Below, one piece after another: positions 8,429 to 18,582 of a DNA stretch of 64,000 nt. The DNA comes from an uncultured Eubacteriales bacterium (GTDB taxonomy: Bacteria > Bacillota > Clostridia > Oscillospirales > CAG-382): NCBI GenBank assembly GCA_934502885.1, contig CAKSUT010000007.1, positions 62,001 to 126,000 of the forward strand, in the 5' to 3' direction. Each line of letters begins with the position of its first letter. The stretch's first letter is position 1. Below the pieces are notes generated by a model. It saw nothing but the letters and a program-made list of their open reading frames with translations, was not told the DNA's origin and searched no databases. The position numbers and the translations under genes are program-made.

Positions 8429-11254
8429 GTGGCACTTAAAACACTGAAAATAGAGGGTGCGAGAGTACACAACCTCAAAAATATAAGCGTTGAAATCCCC
8501 CGTGACAAGCTCGTTGTATTCACGGGGCTTTCGGGTTCGGGCAAGTCCTCGCTTGCGTTCGACACCATCTACGCCGAGGGTCACAGACGCTTTGTAGAGT
8601 CGCTGTCATCGTATGCAAGGCAGTTTCTCGGTCAGCTCGATAAGCCGGATATAGACAGCATTGAGGGACTTTCACCGGCGATATCGATAGACCAGAAGAC
8701 GACGTCGAAGAATCCCCGCTCCACAGTGGGTACGGTGACGGAAATTTACGATTATCTGCGCCTTCTGTATGCGAGAGTGGGTGTTCCGCACTGTCCCGTC
8801 TGCGGCAAAGAGATAACACAGCAGACTATAGACCAGATAATCGACCGCATACTCGAGCTTCCCGAAAGGACGAAGTTTATCGTCGCCTCCCCCGTGGTAA
8901 AAGGCAAAAAGGGAATGCACGAGAAGATTTTCGAGGACGCACGAAAAGGCGGATATGTGCGCGTAAGGGTTGACGGAGAAATACTCGACCTCTCGAACGA
9001 ATTCGACCTTGACAAAAACAAAAAGCACAGCATTGACATTATAATTGACCGACTTGTGATGAAGCCGGACATAAAGTCGAGACTCACAGACTCCGTCGAA
9101 AACGCCTGCAAGCTCTCCGGCGGACTTGTCACGATAATTCTCCCCGACAGCAAAGAGGAGCTTCACTTTTCGCAAAACTACGCCTGCGACGAACACGGCA
9201 TAAGTCTCGGTGAGCTTGCTCCGAGAATGTTCTCGTTCAACAGTCCGTTCGGTGCGTGCAAGAAGTGCGACGGACTCGGCGAGACAATGGTTCTCTCCCC
9301 CGAAAAGCTTTTCCCGGATATGTCGCTGTCTCTGTCGCACGGAGCGTGCGTGTGCAACGGCTTCAAGAGCATGAAGGATTCGTCATGGGGCGGAAATATG
9401 ATAAACACGTTTCTTTCGGAATACGGCTGCGACGTAAACACACCTCTTGACAAGATGTCCGAGGAGGCTCGTCATGCGCTTCTTTACGGCAGACCCGAGG
9501 GACGCACGCAGAAAACCTTTATGGGTCACGCATACTATTCAGGCTTCGGCGGCATAATTCCGGATATCATGCGCCGCTACGAGATGAGTGCCGAAAACGC
9601 AGACACACGCACCTACTACGAACAGTTCATGGAGACGACTCCCTGCACCGAATGCGGCGGCAAGAGGCTTTCTCGCGAAGCGTTGTCGGTCACGGTCGGC
9701 GGCAAGAACATCGACGAAGTGTGCAGTATGCAGATAACGGAATGTCTCGAATTTTTCAAGGCGCTCAAGCTCTCGGAGCGTGACATGAAGATAGGTCACG
9801 AGATATTCAAGGAAATAAAGTCAAGACTCGGTTTCCTTTGCAGCGTGGGTCTCGAATATCTTACGCTCTCACGAAAAGCCGGCACTCTATCGGGCGGTGA
9901 GAGTCAGCGAATAAGACTTGCGACTCAGATAGGTTCGTCCCTCATGGGCGTGCTGTACATTCTCGACGAGCCGAGTATAGGTCTTCACCAGCGAGACAAC
10001 GACAAGCTCATCGCCACTCTCAAAAGGCTGCGTGACCTCGGCAACACGCTTATTGTCGTAGAGCATGACGAGGACACCATGCGTGAAGCGGACTACATCG
10101 TTGACATAGGTCCGGCGGCAGGCATTCACGGCGGAGAAGTCGTCGCCGCAGGCACACCGGCGGAAATTATGAAGTGCAGAAAGTCGATAACGGGAGACTA
10201 CCTCTCGGGAAGAAAGCAGATTGCCGTACCAAAGACAAGGCGCAGCGGCAACGGAAAGCACATCACGATAAAGGACGCCTGCGAACACAACCTTAAGCAC
10301 GTGACGGTTGACATTCCCCTCGGCGAGTTTGTGTGCGTGACGGGAGTTTCGGGTTCGGGAAAGTCGTCTCTCATTAACAGCGTGCTTTACAACACGCTTG
10401 CGCGCGAGCTTAACCGCGCCAACACTCACCCCGGAAAGTGCGGCGGCGTAGACGGACTCGAAAACCTCGACAAGGTTATTGCAATAGATCAGTCGCCGAT
10501 AGGCAGAACTCCGCGATCCAATCCTGCAACCTACACGGGACTCTTCACAGATATACGTGCGCTCTTCGCACAAACTCCCGACGCAAAAATGCGCGGCTAC
10601 AAGCAGGACAGATTTTCGTTCAACCTCAAGGGCGGCCGCTGTGAGGCGTGTCAGGGAGACGGAACACTCACGATAGAAATGAACTTTCTTCCGGACGTAT
10701 ACGTCACCTGCGACGTCTGCAAGGGAAAGCGGTACAACCGTGAGACTCTCGAGGTGAAATACAAGGACAAAAACATCTTCGACGTACTCGACATGACGGT
10801 TGAAGAGGGACTGAAATTCTTCGAGAATCTGCCGTCGCTCCGAAGAAAGCTTCAGACTCTTTACGACGTCGGACTCGGCTATATAAAGATAGGTCAGTCG
10901 TCAACGACTTTGTCGGGCGGCGAAGCGCAGAGAATAAAGCTTGCGACAGAGCTTTCAAAGAGAAGCACCGGCAAGACGGTTTACATTCTCGACGAGCCGA
11001 CCACGGGACTTCACACCGCCGACGTTGACAAGCTCATCGAAGTATTGCAGCGCCTTGTTGACGCCGGAAACTCGGTTATCGTCATCGAACACAACCTCGA
11101 CATGATAAAGACTGCCGACCACATCATTGATCTCGGACCTGAGGGCGGAGACGGCGGCGGAGAGATTGTCGTCTGCGGCACTCCGGAAGAAGTTGCGGCG
11201 TGCGAAAAATCGTACACCGGCAAATATCTCAAGGGCAAGCTCGGCATAAAGTAA
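8429..11254 (+). CDS. uvrA: Excinuclease ABC subunit A
   Basis: Damage-recognition ATPase of nucleotide excision repair; it loads UvrB at lesions. The 941 residues contain two ABC modules: Walker [10 protein letters not shown] at residues 33-41 and GVSGSGKSS in the second half, with signatures [12 protein letters not shown] and [12 protein letters not shown]. Zinc-binding cysteines are seen in [15 protein letters not shown] and CEACQGDG...CDVCKGKR. Length is normal. Start is GTG 8429 with AAAGGAG seven bases upstream. It stands alone: no uvrB or uvrC is adjacent. A LexA-type box lies upstream and a strong bidirectional terminator follows. Confidence 0.98.
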   Translation: MALKTLKIEGARVHNLKNISVEIPRDKLVVFTGLSGSGKSSLAFDTIYAEGHRRFVESLSSYARQFLGQLDKPDIDSIEGLSPAISIDQKTTSKNPRSTVGTVTEIYDYLRLLYARVGVPHCPVCGKEITQQTIDQIIDRILELPERTKFIVASPVVKGKKGMHEKIFEDARKGGYVRVRVDGEILDLSNEFDLDKNKKHSIDIIIDRLVMKPDIKSRLTDSVENACKLSGGLVTIILPDSKEELHFSQNYACDEHGISLGELAPRMFSFNSPFGACKKCDGLGETMVLSPEKLFPDMSLSLSHGACVCNGFKSMKDSSWGGNMINTFLSEYGCDVNTPLDKMSEEARHALLYGRPEGRTQKTFMGHAYYSGFGGIIPDIMRRYEMSAENADTRTYYEQFMETTPCTECGGKRLSREALSVTVGGKNIDEVCSMQITECLEFFKALKLSERDMKIGHEIFKEIKSRLGFLCSVGLEYLTLSRKAGTLSGGESQRIRLATQIGSSLMGVLYILDEPSIGLHQRDNDKLIATLKRLRDLGNTLIVVEHDEDTMREADYIVDIGPAAGIHGGEVVAAGTPAEIMKCRKSITGDYLSGRKQIAVPKTRRSGNGKHITIKDACEHNLKHVTVDIPLGEFVCVTGVSGSGKSSLINSVLYNTLARELNRANTHPGKCGGVDGLENLDKVIAIDQSPIGRTPRSNPATYTGLFTDIRALFAQTPDAKMRGYKQDRFSFNLKGGRCEACQGDGTLTIEMNFLPDVYVTCDVCKGKRYNRETLEVKYKDKNIFDVLDMTVEEGLKFFENLPSLRRKLQTLYDVGLGYIKIGQSSTTLSGGEAQRIKLATELSKRSTGKTVYILDEPTTGLHTADVDKLIEVLQRLVDAGNSVIVIEHNLDMIKTADHIIDLGPEGGDGGGEIVVCGTPEEVAACEKSYTGKYLKGKLGIK

Positions 11255-11270
11255 ACACGGCGTAAAGAGA

Positions 11271-11312
11271 ACACACCTCGGTCGCAAAAGGATCGGGGTG
11301 TGCATATTTTTT
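11271..11312. terminator. Bidirectional terminator after uvrA
   Basis: Stem CACACC.../...GGTGTG with a short loop, followed by TTTTTT at 11307-11312 on the plus strand. It also overlaps the stop of the convergent glycoside hydrolase gene. Confidence 0.85.
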
Positions 11313-13332
11313 ACTTTACGAAGAGTATGCGGCAGGAGTATGCGTCGAGGTCAAAGGAGAATCCAACCTCTTCTTTTTCAAGCGTGTCATATGCCGAGGT
11401 CACGTTTTCGGGGAATGCAAGCTTTACTCTCCCGACGGGGCTTGCCGAGGTATTGACGGCAAAGGCAAGGAGCTCCGTCGCACCGGAAAGGTCGGTATAT
11501 CTGTAGTAGCTTACCTTGACCTTATCGTTATCGGTCGTGACGTCGTTTTTCCAATAAGGAAGCCATTCCGAAATATCGATTGGGAACGCTCCGAACACTT
11601 TCCATACACGGCTCATGAGGTCGAGGGGGAGTCCTATATCGTTAGGTCGGGGAAGTATGCCGTGAAGCACGGAACACGCAAGAGCTTTCTCGAACGTCCA
11701 GTGCGGCCTGTTTTCGTAGGCGATAAACTCAACCGGTGCGCCTATGTTTCTGCCGAGATACTCCGCACGGAAGCACTCGAGGTTCATATCCTCGTCAGTC
11801 CCTTTCATGAGTCTGAATTGCAGGTTTTCACCGTACCAGTTCTGATGGACATACGGAATTGCCGTGAAGTTTACGAATCCGAAAGCGTGAACGTTTATTT
11901 CGCCGGAGCGTTCCTCGACGACCTCATAGAGCCGCTTGAACATTCCTCGCAGCGACTTCCAGCAATAGCTGCCGTGAAGCTTTCCGTCGGCGTCGTACCA
12001 ACCGCAGCCGTGTTCGGTCGAGAAGCACTTCTTTGCGTGGAACGTACCGTCGAGGTACACTCCGTCGGTGTGGCATTCGTCCATAATCCTTGTGACGCCG
12101 TCTATGAAAAGATCGGCGTAATCGCTGTTGTAGCAGACCTCGTAGTCACGCTGAAACGGCACTCTCCACCAGCCGCCGCAAAGCTCGCCCTTGGGGTTCT
12201 TCACCGCAGTTCGGTCGGCAAGCGTGTTCCAAGCCGGCGACATTGACGAAATCTCGTAGCCGAAGTACGTGAGCACCTTTATCCCTCTCTTGTGGCACTC
12301 GTCGGTTATCGTCTTAATCTGTGCGGTCGTATACTCCGAAAGGTCGTACCAGTTCTGCGACTTGTTCCACTTCTCATGGAGAATGAGTGTCGTCACGCTC
12401 TTTTCCTTGAGTTCGTCGTAGCGACCGTCGAGAAAATCGACGTAGCTGCCCTTTATTTTTATGCCGCAGTCGAGATGAAAGGCGTTGTGTATATACGGAT
12501 TCTTCGGGAATGGTTTGACGGGAGTTGGATGAAGTCCGAAATTAAAGGCTATCGGCTTGTAGGCGTCTGAACCGTACTTCGGGTCGCTCGACCATGCCCT
12601 CGGCTGACCGTCGATGAGTCTTATGCGGAGAATGAGCGTGTCGCCGTCACGTACAAGTTCAACCGCCCTGTCGGGACTTTCGGACTGCCAGTTGCGGTCG
12701 TTTTCCGCAAAAAATCCAAGACCCCTGTCCTCGTCGCCGAGCCACAGGAGAGTTTTGAACGGCATTGACGCCGACAGTTCGGGGATTTTTCCGCTCGCCG
12801 ACATATCCGTTTGAGGTCTCACGGTGCCGTCAGAAAGGTGCATTTCGCTGTTGGGGTGCATACTGAAAAGGGTCGTCGCTTCGGCTTTCAGAGGTATTTC
12901 GAGCCAAAGTCGGTCAAGCCTGAAAAGCACGGGTTTGACGTCGGCAAGTCCGAACACCTGCGCAACGGTCTTCCCTCTCGGCATGAGCTTCATATCTATA
13001 TCGATACAGCCGTCGTAGTCTATTCTGTAGCAAAAATCGACGATAAAGCGTTCCGACTGCTTCGCTCCGCAGATAACGGCTTCCGCATCGGAGCGGCTCT
13101 GAATGAAGCTCTCGGATTCGTTTTCGGGGTAGTCTGTGTCCCACACGGACTCTTCTCCGTCCTCGACCGAAACAATTCTCACCGGAGACGCCAAAAGCTC
13201 GACGCCCTCGGACTTTAACGACGTTATCATTCCGTCTGCGCCTATGGTGTAATCACGTCCGACGACGTGTACCGTATGTGAAAGATCGTGCGTATCGACA
13301 CGCACCGGGATAAACGGACTCGGTATTTTCAC
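11311..13332 (-). CDS. Putative glycoside hydrolase, DUF6067/GH123-like fold
   Basis: A 673-residue protein without signal peptide. The N-terminal half is a beta-sandwich-like region ending in WLGDEDRGLGFFAENDRNW (about residues 195-215), a motif I associate with DUF6067 and GH123-related hydrolases. A TIM-barrel-like part follows (about 310-570), with DGVYLDGTFH near residue 425 and many aromatic and acidic residues that could form a sugar site; the C-terminal domain resembles an all-beta cap. Catalytic residues cannot be assigned safely. GTG 13332 has AGGAG seven bases upstream. It is third in a regulator-DUF5107-hydrolase operon, supporting an intracellular glycan-degrading role. Specificity unknown. 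Confidence 0.6.
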   Translation of the reverse strand: MKIPSPFIPVRVDTHDLSHTVHVVGRDYTIGADGMITSLKSEGVELLASPVRIVSVEDGEESVWDTDYPENESESFIQSRSDAEAVICGAKQSERFIVDFCYRIDYDGCIDIDMKLMPRGKTVAQVFGLADVKPVLFRLDRLWLEIPLKAEATTLFSMHPNSEMHLSDGTVRPQTDMSASGKIPELSASMPFKTLLWLGDEDRGLGFFAENDRNWQSESPDRAVELVRDGDTLILRIRLIDGQPRAWSSDPKYGSDAYKPIAFNFGLHPTPVKPFPKNPYIHNAFHLDCGIKIKGSYVDFLDGRYDELKEKSVTTLILHEKWNKSQNWYDLSEYTTAQIKTITDECHKRGIKVLTYFGYEISSMSPAWNTLADRTAVKNPKGELCGGWWRVPFQRDYEVCYNSDYADLFIDGVTRIMDECHTDGVYLDGTFHAKKCFSTEHGCGWYDADGKLHGSYCWKSLRGMFKRLYEVVEERSGEINVHAFGFVNFTAIPYVHQNWYGENLQFRLMKGTDEDMNLECFRAEYLGRNIGAPVEFIAYENRPHWTFEKALACSVLHGILPRPNDIGLPLDLMSRVWKVFGAFPIDISEWLPYWKNDVTTDNDKVKVSYYRYTDLSGATELLAFAVNTSASPVGRVKLAFPENVTSAYDTLEKEEVGFSFDLDAYSCRILFVK

Positions 13333-13351
13333 GGTATCACTCCTTTTTTAA

Positions 13352-15337
13352 TCAGTGCATACGAAAATCAAGGCTCTTCGGCAAAGGGTATTTTTTGTCG
13401 GCGGCAGAGGCAAGAGCTGCGTCGGTCTCGCTGTACTCCATGCCGTTTTCCTTTGCGTAAATACGTCTGTGAAGCTCGAACCAAAGGTGCGACACGGAAA
13501 GCTCTCCCTCTTTTACGTCCGGCATGACAAAGTCTTCGTTCACAATCTCCGACGCCTCGGAAAGACGGTCGAGGTGTATAAGCGCCGCCGCACGGCAAAG
13601 TCTCAGTCTTCCGTTTTTGCGGAGGGCTTCGGGGAGCATTTCGTAAAGCTCGAGCCACTTTTCGTCGAAGCCGTCGGCGGTAAGTCTCATTGCGGTTTCT
13701 GCGGCAAGCGCACGGCAGTCGGGTTTCATTGCGAACGCACGCAGAAGAATCTCACGAGCCTTGTCACGGTCTCCGTATTCGTTTGCGTAAAGCATTGCGA
13801 GGTTGCGCATTGCCCACGGATTTTCCTCCACCCTGCACGACTCCTCCCACGCTTTCTTTGCGGAATCGAGGTTTCCTTTGCCGTTGGCGTAAAGTGCGTA
13901 GCGGATAACTCCGAGGTGCAGAAGACTGTTCGCACTCTGTTCGGGAAGAGCTTCAAGCTTTTCAAGAAGCCTTTCGTCGCAGACGTACCCGGAGGGAGAA
14001 CACTCGGTCGGGAATGTGCCGTTTTCGAGTAGCTCACGCCATGCGGCAGTCTCGGGATCGTTCACCCTCGGGAACGAAAGCGTTTTGCTTATGCGCTTTT
14101 TGCGGAGCGTTTCCTCAAGGCTTCCCCAATCGGAGCCTGCCGCGGCAGTTTCTGTTGACGTGACGGAATCGTCGCTCGGAAAGTACATTTCGTCGGGATT
14201 GCCGATAACCTTTTGCAAATATCCCTCGACACAGCCGACGGCGTCCTTATAATGTCCGTGAAGCACTTCGGGATTGCCCTCGAGAAGAGTATACGCCTCC
14301 GTCCACTCCCATGTTTCGCCTGCCTTCATGGGGATATGCTCAAGCTGAGTGTGGGCAAGTCCTGCCTGTATTTCGATATACGACGACTCTCCGTCCGAAA
14401 GCCATTCGTTCCAATGACGTCCGCCCTGCGCCATTCCCCAGACAAACATTTTTCGTCCGAAGAGCTTTTTCGAGGAACATTGCAAAAGTCCCGTTCCATC
14501 TTCGTCGGCGGAGGCTATCCACTTGTGAGACTCCCTCGGTATCTTATAGAAGAAGTCGCGCGAGGACGGAATATTCGAGGGGTAGCTTATATCGGTGTCA
14601 TACGAATACGGCACGGCGGTCTTGTCAAGGATATAGTGATTCTCGTTGTATAAGCTGACAAAGGCGTCGTCTGCCGGCACTATGACTCTCGTTCCGTGCG
14701 TTTCGGGGACGGCGATATTCGACCACCAATACATATACTTGCCGTCATCGGAAAGGTTCTCTATGCGGCATCTTATATAAAGCACGGGTGAGTCGTCCTT
14801 TACCCATGCGCTTACGGAGTACACAACGCCCCTTATTCTCTCGTATTCGTAAAGCCGCAGAACATCACCGTCGGGTGTCCTGTCGATAACCGCGTGAAGC
14901 GGCGAGCAGGTGAGCGGATTGTGTCCCTTTATGCCGACGTTGAATTCAACGCCGCCGCTGAACCACGCATTGCGAAGTCCGAGATTTCCCGGCTGAAACA
15001 CAGGGTTTACATACAGAAGCTCTTTCCCGGTGCGCTTGTCGGTAAGTGAGTAAAGGCGTCCGCCGAGTTCCGGCAGAAACACGGCTTTTATAAGGTCATT
15101 TTCAACAGTGAGTGCTTTGAAATCATGCGGCGTTTTCGCTCTGTCGTAGCCGTCCTGTATGCGGTACGGGAGCATTGTGTTTATCATGCCCTTGCCTATG
15201 TGAGTCTTTTCGTCCTCCGATATTTTCGGCGTCATTTCATAGCCTGCGTGAATATAGCTCACATTTCCGATATCCGGCATCGGGTTTCCACTGCCGAGAT
15301 TTGCAGCAGGAATTGTCAGTTTCTCAATCTTTACCAT
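13352..15337 (-). CDS. DUF5107-domain protein with C-terminal TPR-like repeats
   Basis: About 661 residues. Residues 1-370 form a DUF5107 domain, a beta-rich galactose-mutarotase-like fold often found beside glycoside hydrolases; typical segments are VFLPELGGRLYSLTDKRTGKELLY and MYWWSNIAVPE. Residues about 450-640 hold helical repeats with a TPR pattern (paired helices such as WAMRNLAMLYANEYGDRDKAREILLR regions). I choose ATG 15337, with GAGG eight bases upstream, over an in-frame start at 15400. The chosen start lies inside the end of the upstream regulator gene (14-nt overlap), implying translational coupling. Likely cytosolic; probable role in handling a sugar or glycoside, but no enzyme activity can be assigned. 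Confidence 0.7.
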   Translation of the reverse strand: MVKIEKLTIPAANLGSGNPMPDIGNVSYIHAGYEMTPKISEDEKTHIGKGMINTMLPYRIQDGYDRAKTPHDFKALTVENDLIKAVFLPELGGRLYSLTDKRTGKELLYVNPVFQPGNLGLRNAWFSGGVEFNVGIKGHNPLTCSPLHAVIDRTPDGDVLRLYEYERIRGVVYSVSAWVKDDSPVLYIRCRIENLSDDGKYMYWWSNIAVPETHGTRVIVPADDAFVSLYNENHYILDKTAVPYSYDTDISYPSNIPSSRDFFYKIPRESHKWIASADEDGTGLLQCSSKKLFGRKMFVWGMAQGGRHWNEWLSDGESSYIEIQAGLAHTQLEHIPMKAGETWEWTEAYTLLEGNPEVLHGHYKDAVGCVEGYLQKVIGNPDEMYFPSDDSVTSTETAAAGSDWGSLEETLRKKRISKTLSFPRVNDPETAAWRELLENGTFPTECSPSGYVCDERLLEKLEALPEQSANSLLHLGVIRYALYANGKGNLDSAKKAWEESCRVEENPWAMRNLAMLYANEYGDRDKAREILLRAFAMKPDCRALAAETAMRLTADGFDEKWLELYEMLPEALRKNGRLRLCRAAALIHLDRLSEASEIVNEDFVMPDVKEGELSVSHLWFELHRRIYAKENGMEYSETDAALASAADKKYPLPKSLDFRMH

Positions 15338-16445
15338 TCTGTTTTCCTCGCTTTTCACCCAACGCACGTCGAAGGGCATTTTCAAGTTCCGTACGGTCAC
15401 GAAAACCGAAGCGTTTGACGATATTTGAAAGTCTGTAGCGCACCGCTCTGTCCGAGAAAAAGAGCCGTTCGGCGACTGAACCGCAGTTTTCTCCGCGTGC
15501 TATGCCGAAAAGGCTCTCCCTGTCGTGCGGATCTACCGATTGCAGAACCGTCTCCACATTTATTATGTTCTGCACCTCGCCGCCGTCGAAGTAGTGCCTT
15601 TTCGGACGCACCACATCAGACGCACCGTGTTCCTCGCCGCTCTTTTCGGCAAAGTGCGCGGTCTTGCGGACGACAAGCTCGCACGGAAGCGACATTGTGA
15701 TTCGGCATGAGGTTCCGTACTTTAAAAGGTCGCAGTATAGCCTTACCGACATCTCACCCATTTTGCGGTAGTCGAACATTATGCTTGTAAGCCCGAGGCT
15801 CGCTCCGACAAACGAATCGCCCATACCGACAATGTTGAGACTTTCGGAAAACCCGACTTCTGCCGAAGAAAGAAAGTGTAAAAGGCATATGGCAACGGTA
15901 TCGTTTGCGCAGATAACCGAGTCGAAGCCGCTTTCGGAAAACTGTGAGGCGAACTCGCAGACACATTCGTCAAGCCGTCCCGGCGACCATATAATCTCGC
16001 GTTCACCGCGGCACTTCGCTCTTGAAAAGGCTTCTGCCTTTACTCTGTCGGTTATCGACGACGGATTCACTCCCAAAAGTGCGGTGCGGCAAAAGCCTGA
16101 AGCCGAGAGAAGTTCGAGACATCTGTCGAGCATTCCTTCAAGCTCAAAAACAACGCCGCTGTATCTGTGCCTTTGAATGGGGAGCATACAGGCGTTGACG
16201 ACTATGGGAAACGCTCCGTTTTCGGAAAGGCGTCCGAGAGCGGCGTCAAGCCAATCGGCGTCGTTTCCGGCGGTAAGGACAAAGCGGTCTTTGACAACAT
16301 CGGAAAGATCACCGGAAAGATCGACCGTCACCGTTTCGAGCTGTGCGTCCTTTGCCGCACGGCGAATACCCTCGCTTATGTTTGCCGCCCAATAAGAATT
16401 TTCCGCCTCGGGCTGCATCGCAATATATACCGCTTCACGTTTCAC
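15324..16445 (-). CDS. LacI-fold ligand-binding regulator with C-terminal HTH
   Basis: About 373 residues. Residues 1-270 resemble the periplasmic-binding-protein fold of LacI/GalR repressors (SVICANDTVAICLLHFLSS and LNIVGMGDSFVG are typical), but the N-terminal LacI helix-turn-helix is absent. Instead the last about 60 residues contain a helix-turn-helix of the kind seen at the end of PucR/CdaR-like regulators, SVAERLFFSDRAVRYRLSNI. So the domain order is reversed. Start GTG 16445 is preferred: AAGAGG lies eight bases upstream, while GTG 16454 overlaps that site. It overlaps and is translationally coupled to the DUF5107 gene, so it likely controls that operon in response to a sugar. Confidence 0.7.
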   Translation of the reverse strand: MKREAVYIAMQPEAENSYWAANISEGIRRAAKDAQLETVTVDLSGDLSDVVKDRFVLTAGNDADWLDAALGRLSENGAFPIVVNACMLPIQRHRYSGVVFELEGMLDRCLELLSASGFCRTALLGVNPSSITDRVKAEAFSRAKCRGEREIIWSPGRLDECVCEFASQFSESGFDSVICANDTVAICLLHFLSSAEVGFSESLNIVGMGDSFVGASLGLTSIMFDYRKMGEMSVRLYCDLLKYGTSCRITMSLPCELVVRKTAHFAEKSGEEHGASDVVRPKRHYFDGGEVQNIINVETVLQSVDPHDRESLFGIARGENCGSVAERLFFSDRAVRYRLSNIVKRFGFRDRTELENALRRALGEKRGKQNGKD

Positions 16446-16570
16446 CGTAATCACCTCTTGTAATTATACCATCTGCTTTTATCCGCAGCAAGGAAAACAT
16501 TTACCGCAAATCACACGTAACTTTTCCGAATAAAGGAAGCGTTATTCGCCGCACCGTAAAAGCAAAGTGC

Positions 16571-16599
16571 GGGGACGGCACATTCCGTATACCGTCCCC
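16571..16599 (-). terminator. Probable terminator after the deacetylase gene
   Basis: Eight-bp perfect stem GGGGACGG/CCGTCCCC at 16571-16578 and 16592-16599, ten bases past the deacetylase stop on the minus strand. The T-rich tail is weak (GCACTTTGCTTTT), so termination may be partial. Confidence 0.55.
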
Positions 16600-16608
16600 T
16601 GAAATTCA

Positions 16609-17418
16609 TCAAAAACTGTTGTGACCGGGCTTAAGCTCAACGGGCTTTCCGTTGACGGTTATCCAAACGGAAATCGCCGAAGGATTGTAGGCAGTGTGGT
16701 AATCGAGACCGTAATCTATCGAACGGGACGCGGTGACGTAGTCGTAAATTTCAATGTTAGTAGCATACCATACGTCGCTGTTGCCGCCTGCCTTTTTGCA
16801 GAAATTCTCGATAAGCTCCCAGTTGTTGTTTCTGTCGAACTCATAGCTGTGTCCCCACACGTACATAAGCGGCATATTGAGCCAGAAGTCGCGGACGTTC
16901 ATGAATTTATCGAAAAGTTCTTCGATATTTCCGCTGTGATGAGCGGTCGGGTACCAGCAGAGAAAGTCCTTCGGCAGTCTGAAATCGGTCTTGCATTCGG
17001 TCGCTCTGCCGTATTTCATGCCGCACATTTTGCAGATGTTCTCGATTCTGTCCTCTATCGAAACCATGCCGTTGGGATAGGAAAGTCCGCGGATCGTATA
17101 TCCGCAGATTTTTTCGAGGTTCTTACGGTCGATATTCAGCTCATCCGCTATTACGAAGTCGGGAAGCTCGCCGAAGGTGGGGTGAGTGTAGCTGTGGAGA
17201 GATATCTCATGGTTTTTATAAAGCTCTTTTATATCTTCTTTTTTGACGGTTGTGTCGTTTCTTGACTCAAAGAAGCTTGAATTAAGGTGAAAAGTTCCTC
17301 TAATGCCGTACTTATCGAAAATTTCGACAAGCTTATAATCCCAAACAGTACCGTCATCATAGCTCATAGTGAGACACTTATGCTTTCCGTCCTTCCAAAG
17401 GTTATTGCGAATAATCAT
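16609..17418 (-). CDS. Polysaccharide deacetylase (NodB fold)
   Basis: A 269-residue carbohydrate esterase 4 type protein. The first motif is MSYDDG (residues about 18-23; family TFDDG), supplying the catalytic base and a metal aspartate. The second motif is SLHSYTHP (about 75-82), supplying the two metal-binding histidines. LSYPNG resembles motif 3. There is no signal peptide, so it would act in the cytosol, unlike many cell-wall deacetylases. Substrate is unknown; N-acetylated sugars from the imported glycan are plausible. ATG 17418 has AAAGGAG upstream. A terminator lies between it and the transport operon upstream, so it may depend on read-through. Confidence 0.8.
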   Translation of the reverse strand: MIIRNNLWKDGKHKCLTMSYDDGTVWDYKLVEIFDKYGIRGTFHLNSSFFESRNDTTVKKEDIKELYKNHEISLHSYTHPTFGELPDFVIADELNIDRKNLEKICGYTIRGLSYPNGMVSIEDRIENICKMCGMKYGRATECKTDFRLPKDFLCWYPTAHHSGNIEELFDKFMNVRDFWLNMPLMYVWGHSYEFDRNNNWELIENFCKKAGGNSDVWYATNIEIYDYVTASRSIDYGLDYHTAYNPSAISVWITVNGKPVELKPGHNSF

Positions 17419-17455
17419 TTTTCTTCTCCTTTACTTAAGAAAATCTTTGCGTAAC

Positions 17456-17486
17456 AAAAACGGGGAAACCTTTCGGCTTCCCCCGT
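17456..17486 (-). terminator. Terminator at the end of the transport operon
   Basis: On the minus strand a hairpin of GGGG(G)AAGCC and GGTTTCCCC with a short GAAA loop is followed by GTTTTTG. It lies just beyond the second MalG-type permease stop (17523). Confidence 0.75.
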
Positions 17487-17522
17487 GCTTTTTGATAATT
17501 GTGAGTTTTGCTCCGGCGAATA

Positions 17523-18563
17523 TCAGCCGACGATACCGGAACGCTCGATACCCTGAACAAGAGACTTCTGTGCGAAGAGGAAGATGATGAACAGGGGGGC
17601 TATAACCATAAGACCTGCTGTGTTGAGAACCGCCGACTCACGGAGAGGTGCTGCCGCATACGAAGTCGAGAGTGACTGCGGAACGGAAACAACCGCCGGG
17701 AGAAGGTGAGGTCCTGTAGCCGTGAAGAACAGGCTCGTGTAGTAGGTATCCGTCCACTGCCAAGAGAAGGCGAACATGAATACCGTAACCATTATCGGAA
17801 TCGTAAGCGGAAGGATAATCTGGAAGTATGTTCTGAAGATACCCGAACCGTCAACGTACGCCGCTTCCTCAAGCTCGTCAGGAACGCCCTTGTAGAACTG
17901 TCTGAAGATGAAGATGTAGAGACCGTTCTTGAAGGCGAGACCGCCGAGTGAGAGGATGGTCAAGGGCCAATATGTATTGATAAGGTCAATCCACGTTGTC
18001 TTTGCACCGAACAGCGAAGCTATCGCACCGTAGATACCGTAGATATCGAAGTACTTGAACTTCATGAACATCGCAAGCTGGAGAGTTTTGTGAGGTACTA
18101 CCATCGTAAGAATAACGAGTACGAACAGGAGTCCTCTGCCCTTGAACTTGAACTTTGCGAAGCCGTAACCGATAAATGCGGTTATCATTGTCTGGATGAA
18201 CGCCGACAGAAGTGCGAGCGTTGCGGAGTTGAAAAGTGCCTCGAGGTACTTGTTCTCGATGAAGATGAACTTATAGTTGTCGAGTGTGGGGTATTTCGGA
18301 ATGAGCTTTACCGTTACGTCAACGAAGTCGTCGGAGCTCATGAAGGACGCCGAAATCTTCGTGAAGAACGGATAAAGGATGATATACGAGATACCTATAA
18401 GGAACACGTATCTGAAAACTGCGATTATGAACTGTAAAGCGAACTTCTTGTTGAACACACGCATCGCCATACGTGTCTTCCAGTCTACCTTGCCCTCGAA
18501 ATCAACTTTGATTTTTTTGGAGGACGTATCTTTTTTTGTGAACTTATTTATTACCGAATTCAT
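17523..18563 (-). CDS. Carbohydrate ABC transporter permease, MalG type (second pair)
   Basis: A 346-residue integral membrane permease. Six hydrophobic segments are visible after a charged N-terminal stretch of about 45 residues. The EAA loop, VPDELEEAAYVDGSGIFRTYFQIILPL (about residues 225-250; shown as its core EEAAYVDGSG), contacts the transport ATPase. It is the last gene of the transport operon, 19 nt after its MalF-type partner. ATG 18563 has GGAGG nine bases upstream. No ATPase gene is present in the window, so it presumably uses a shared MsmX-type ATPase. Sugar specificity cannot be read. Confidence 0.9.
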   Translation of the reverse strand: MNSVINKFTKKDTSSKKIKVDFEGKVDWKTRMAMRVFNKKFALQFIIAVFRYVFLIGISYIILYPFFTKISASFMSSDDFVDVTVKLIPKYPTLDNYKFIFIENKYLEALFNSATLALLSAFIQTMITAFIGYGFAKFKFKGRGLLFVLVILTMVVPHKTLQLAMFMKFKYFDIYGIYGAIASLFGAKTTWIDLINTYWPLTILSLGGLAFKNGLYIFIFRQFYKGVPDELEEAAYVDGSGIFRTYFQIILPLTIPIMVTVFMFAFSWQWTDTYYTSLFFTATGPHLLPAVVSVPQSLSTSYAAAPLRESAVLNTAGLMVIAPLFIIFLFAQKSLVQGIERSGIVG

Positions 18564-18582
18564 TTACTACTTCCTCCTTCTG

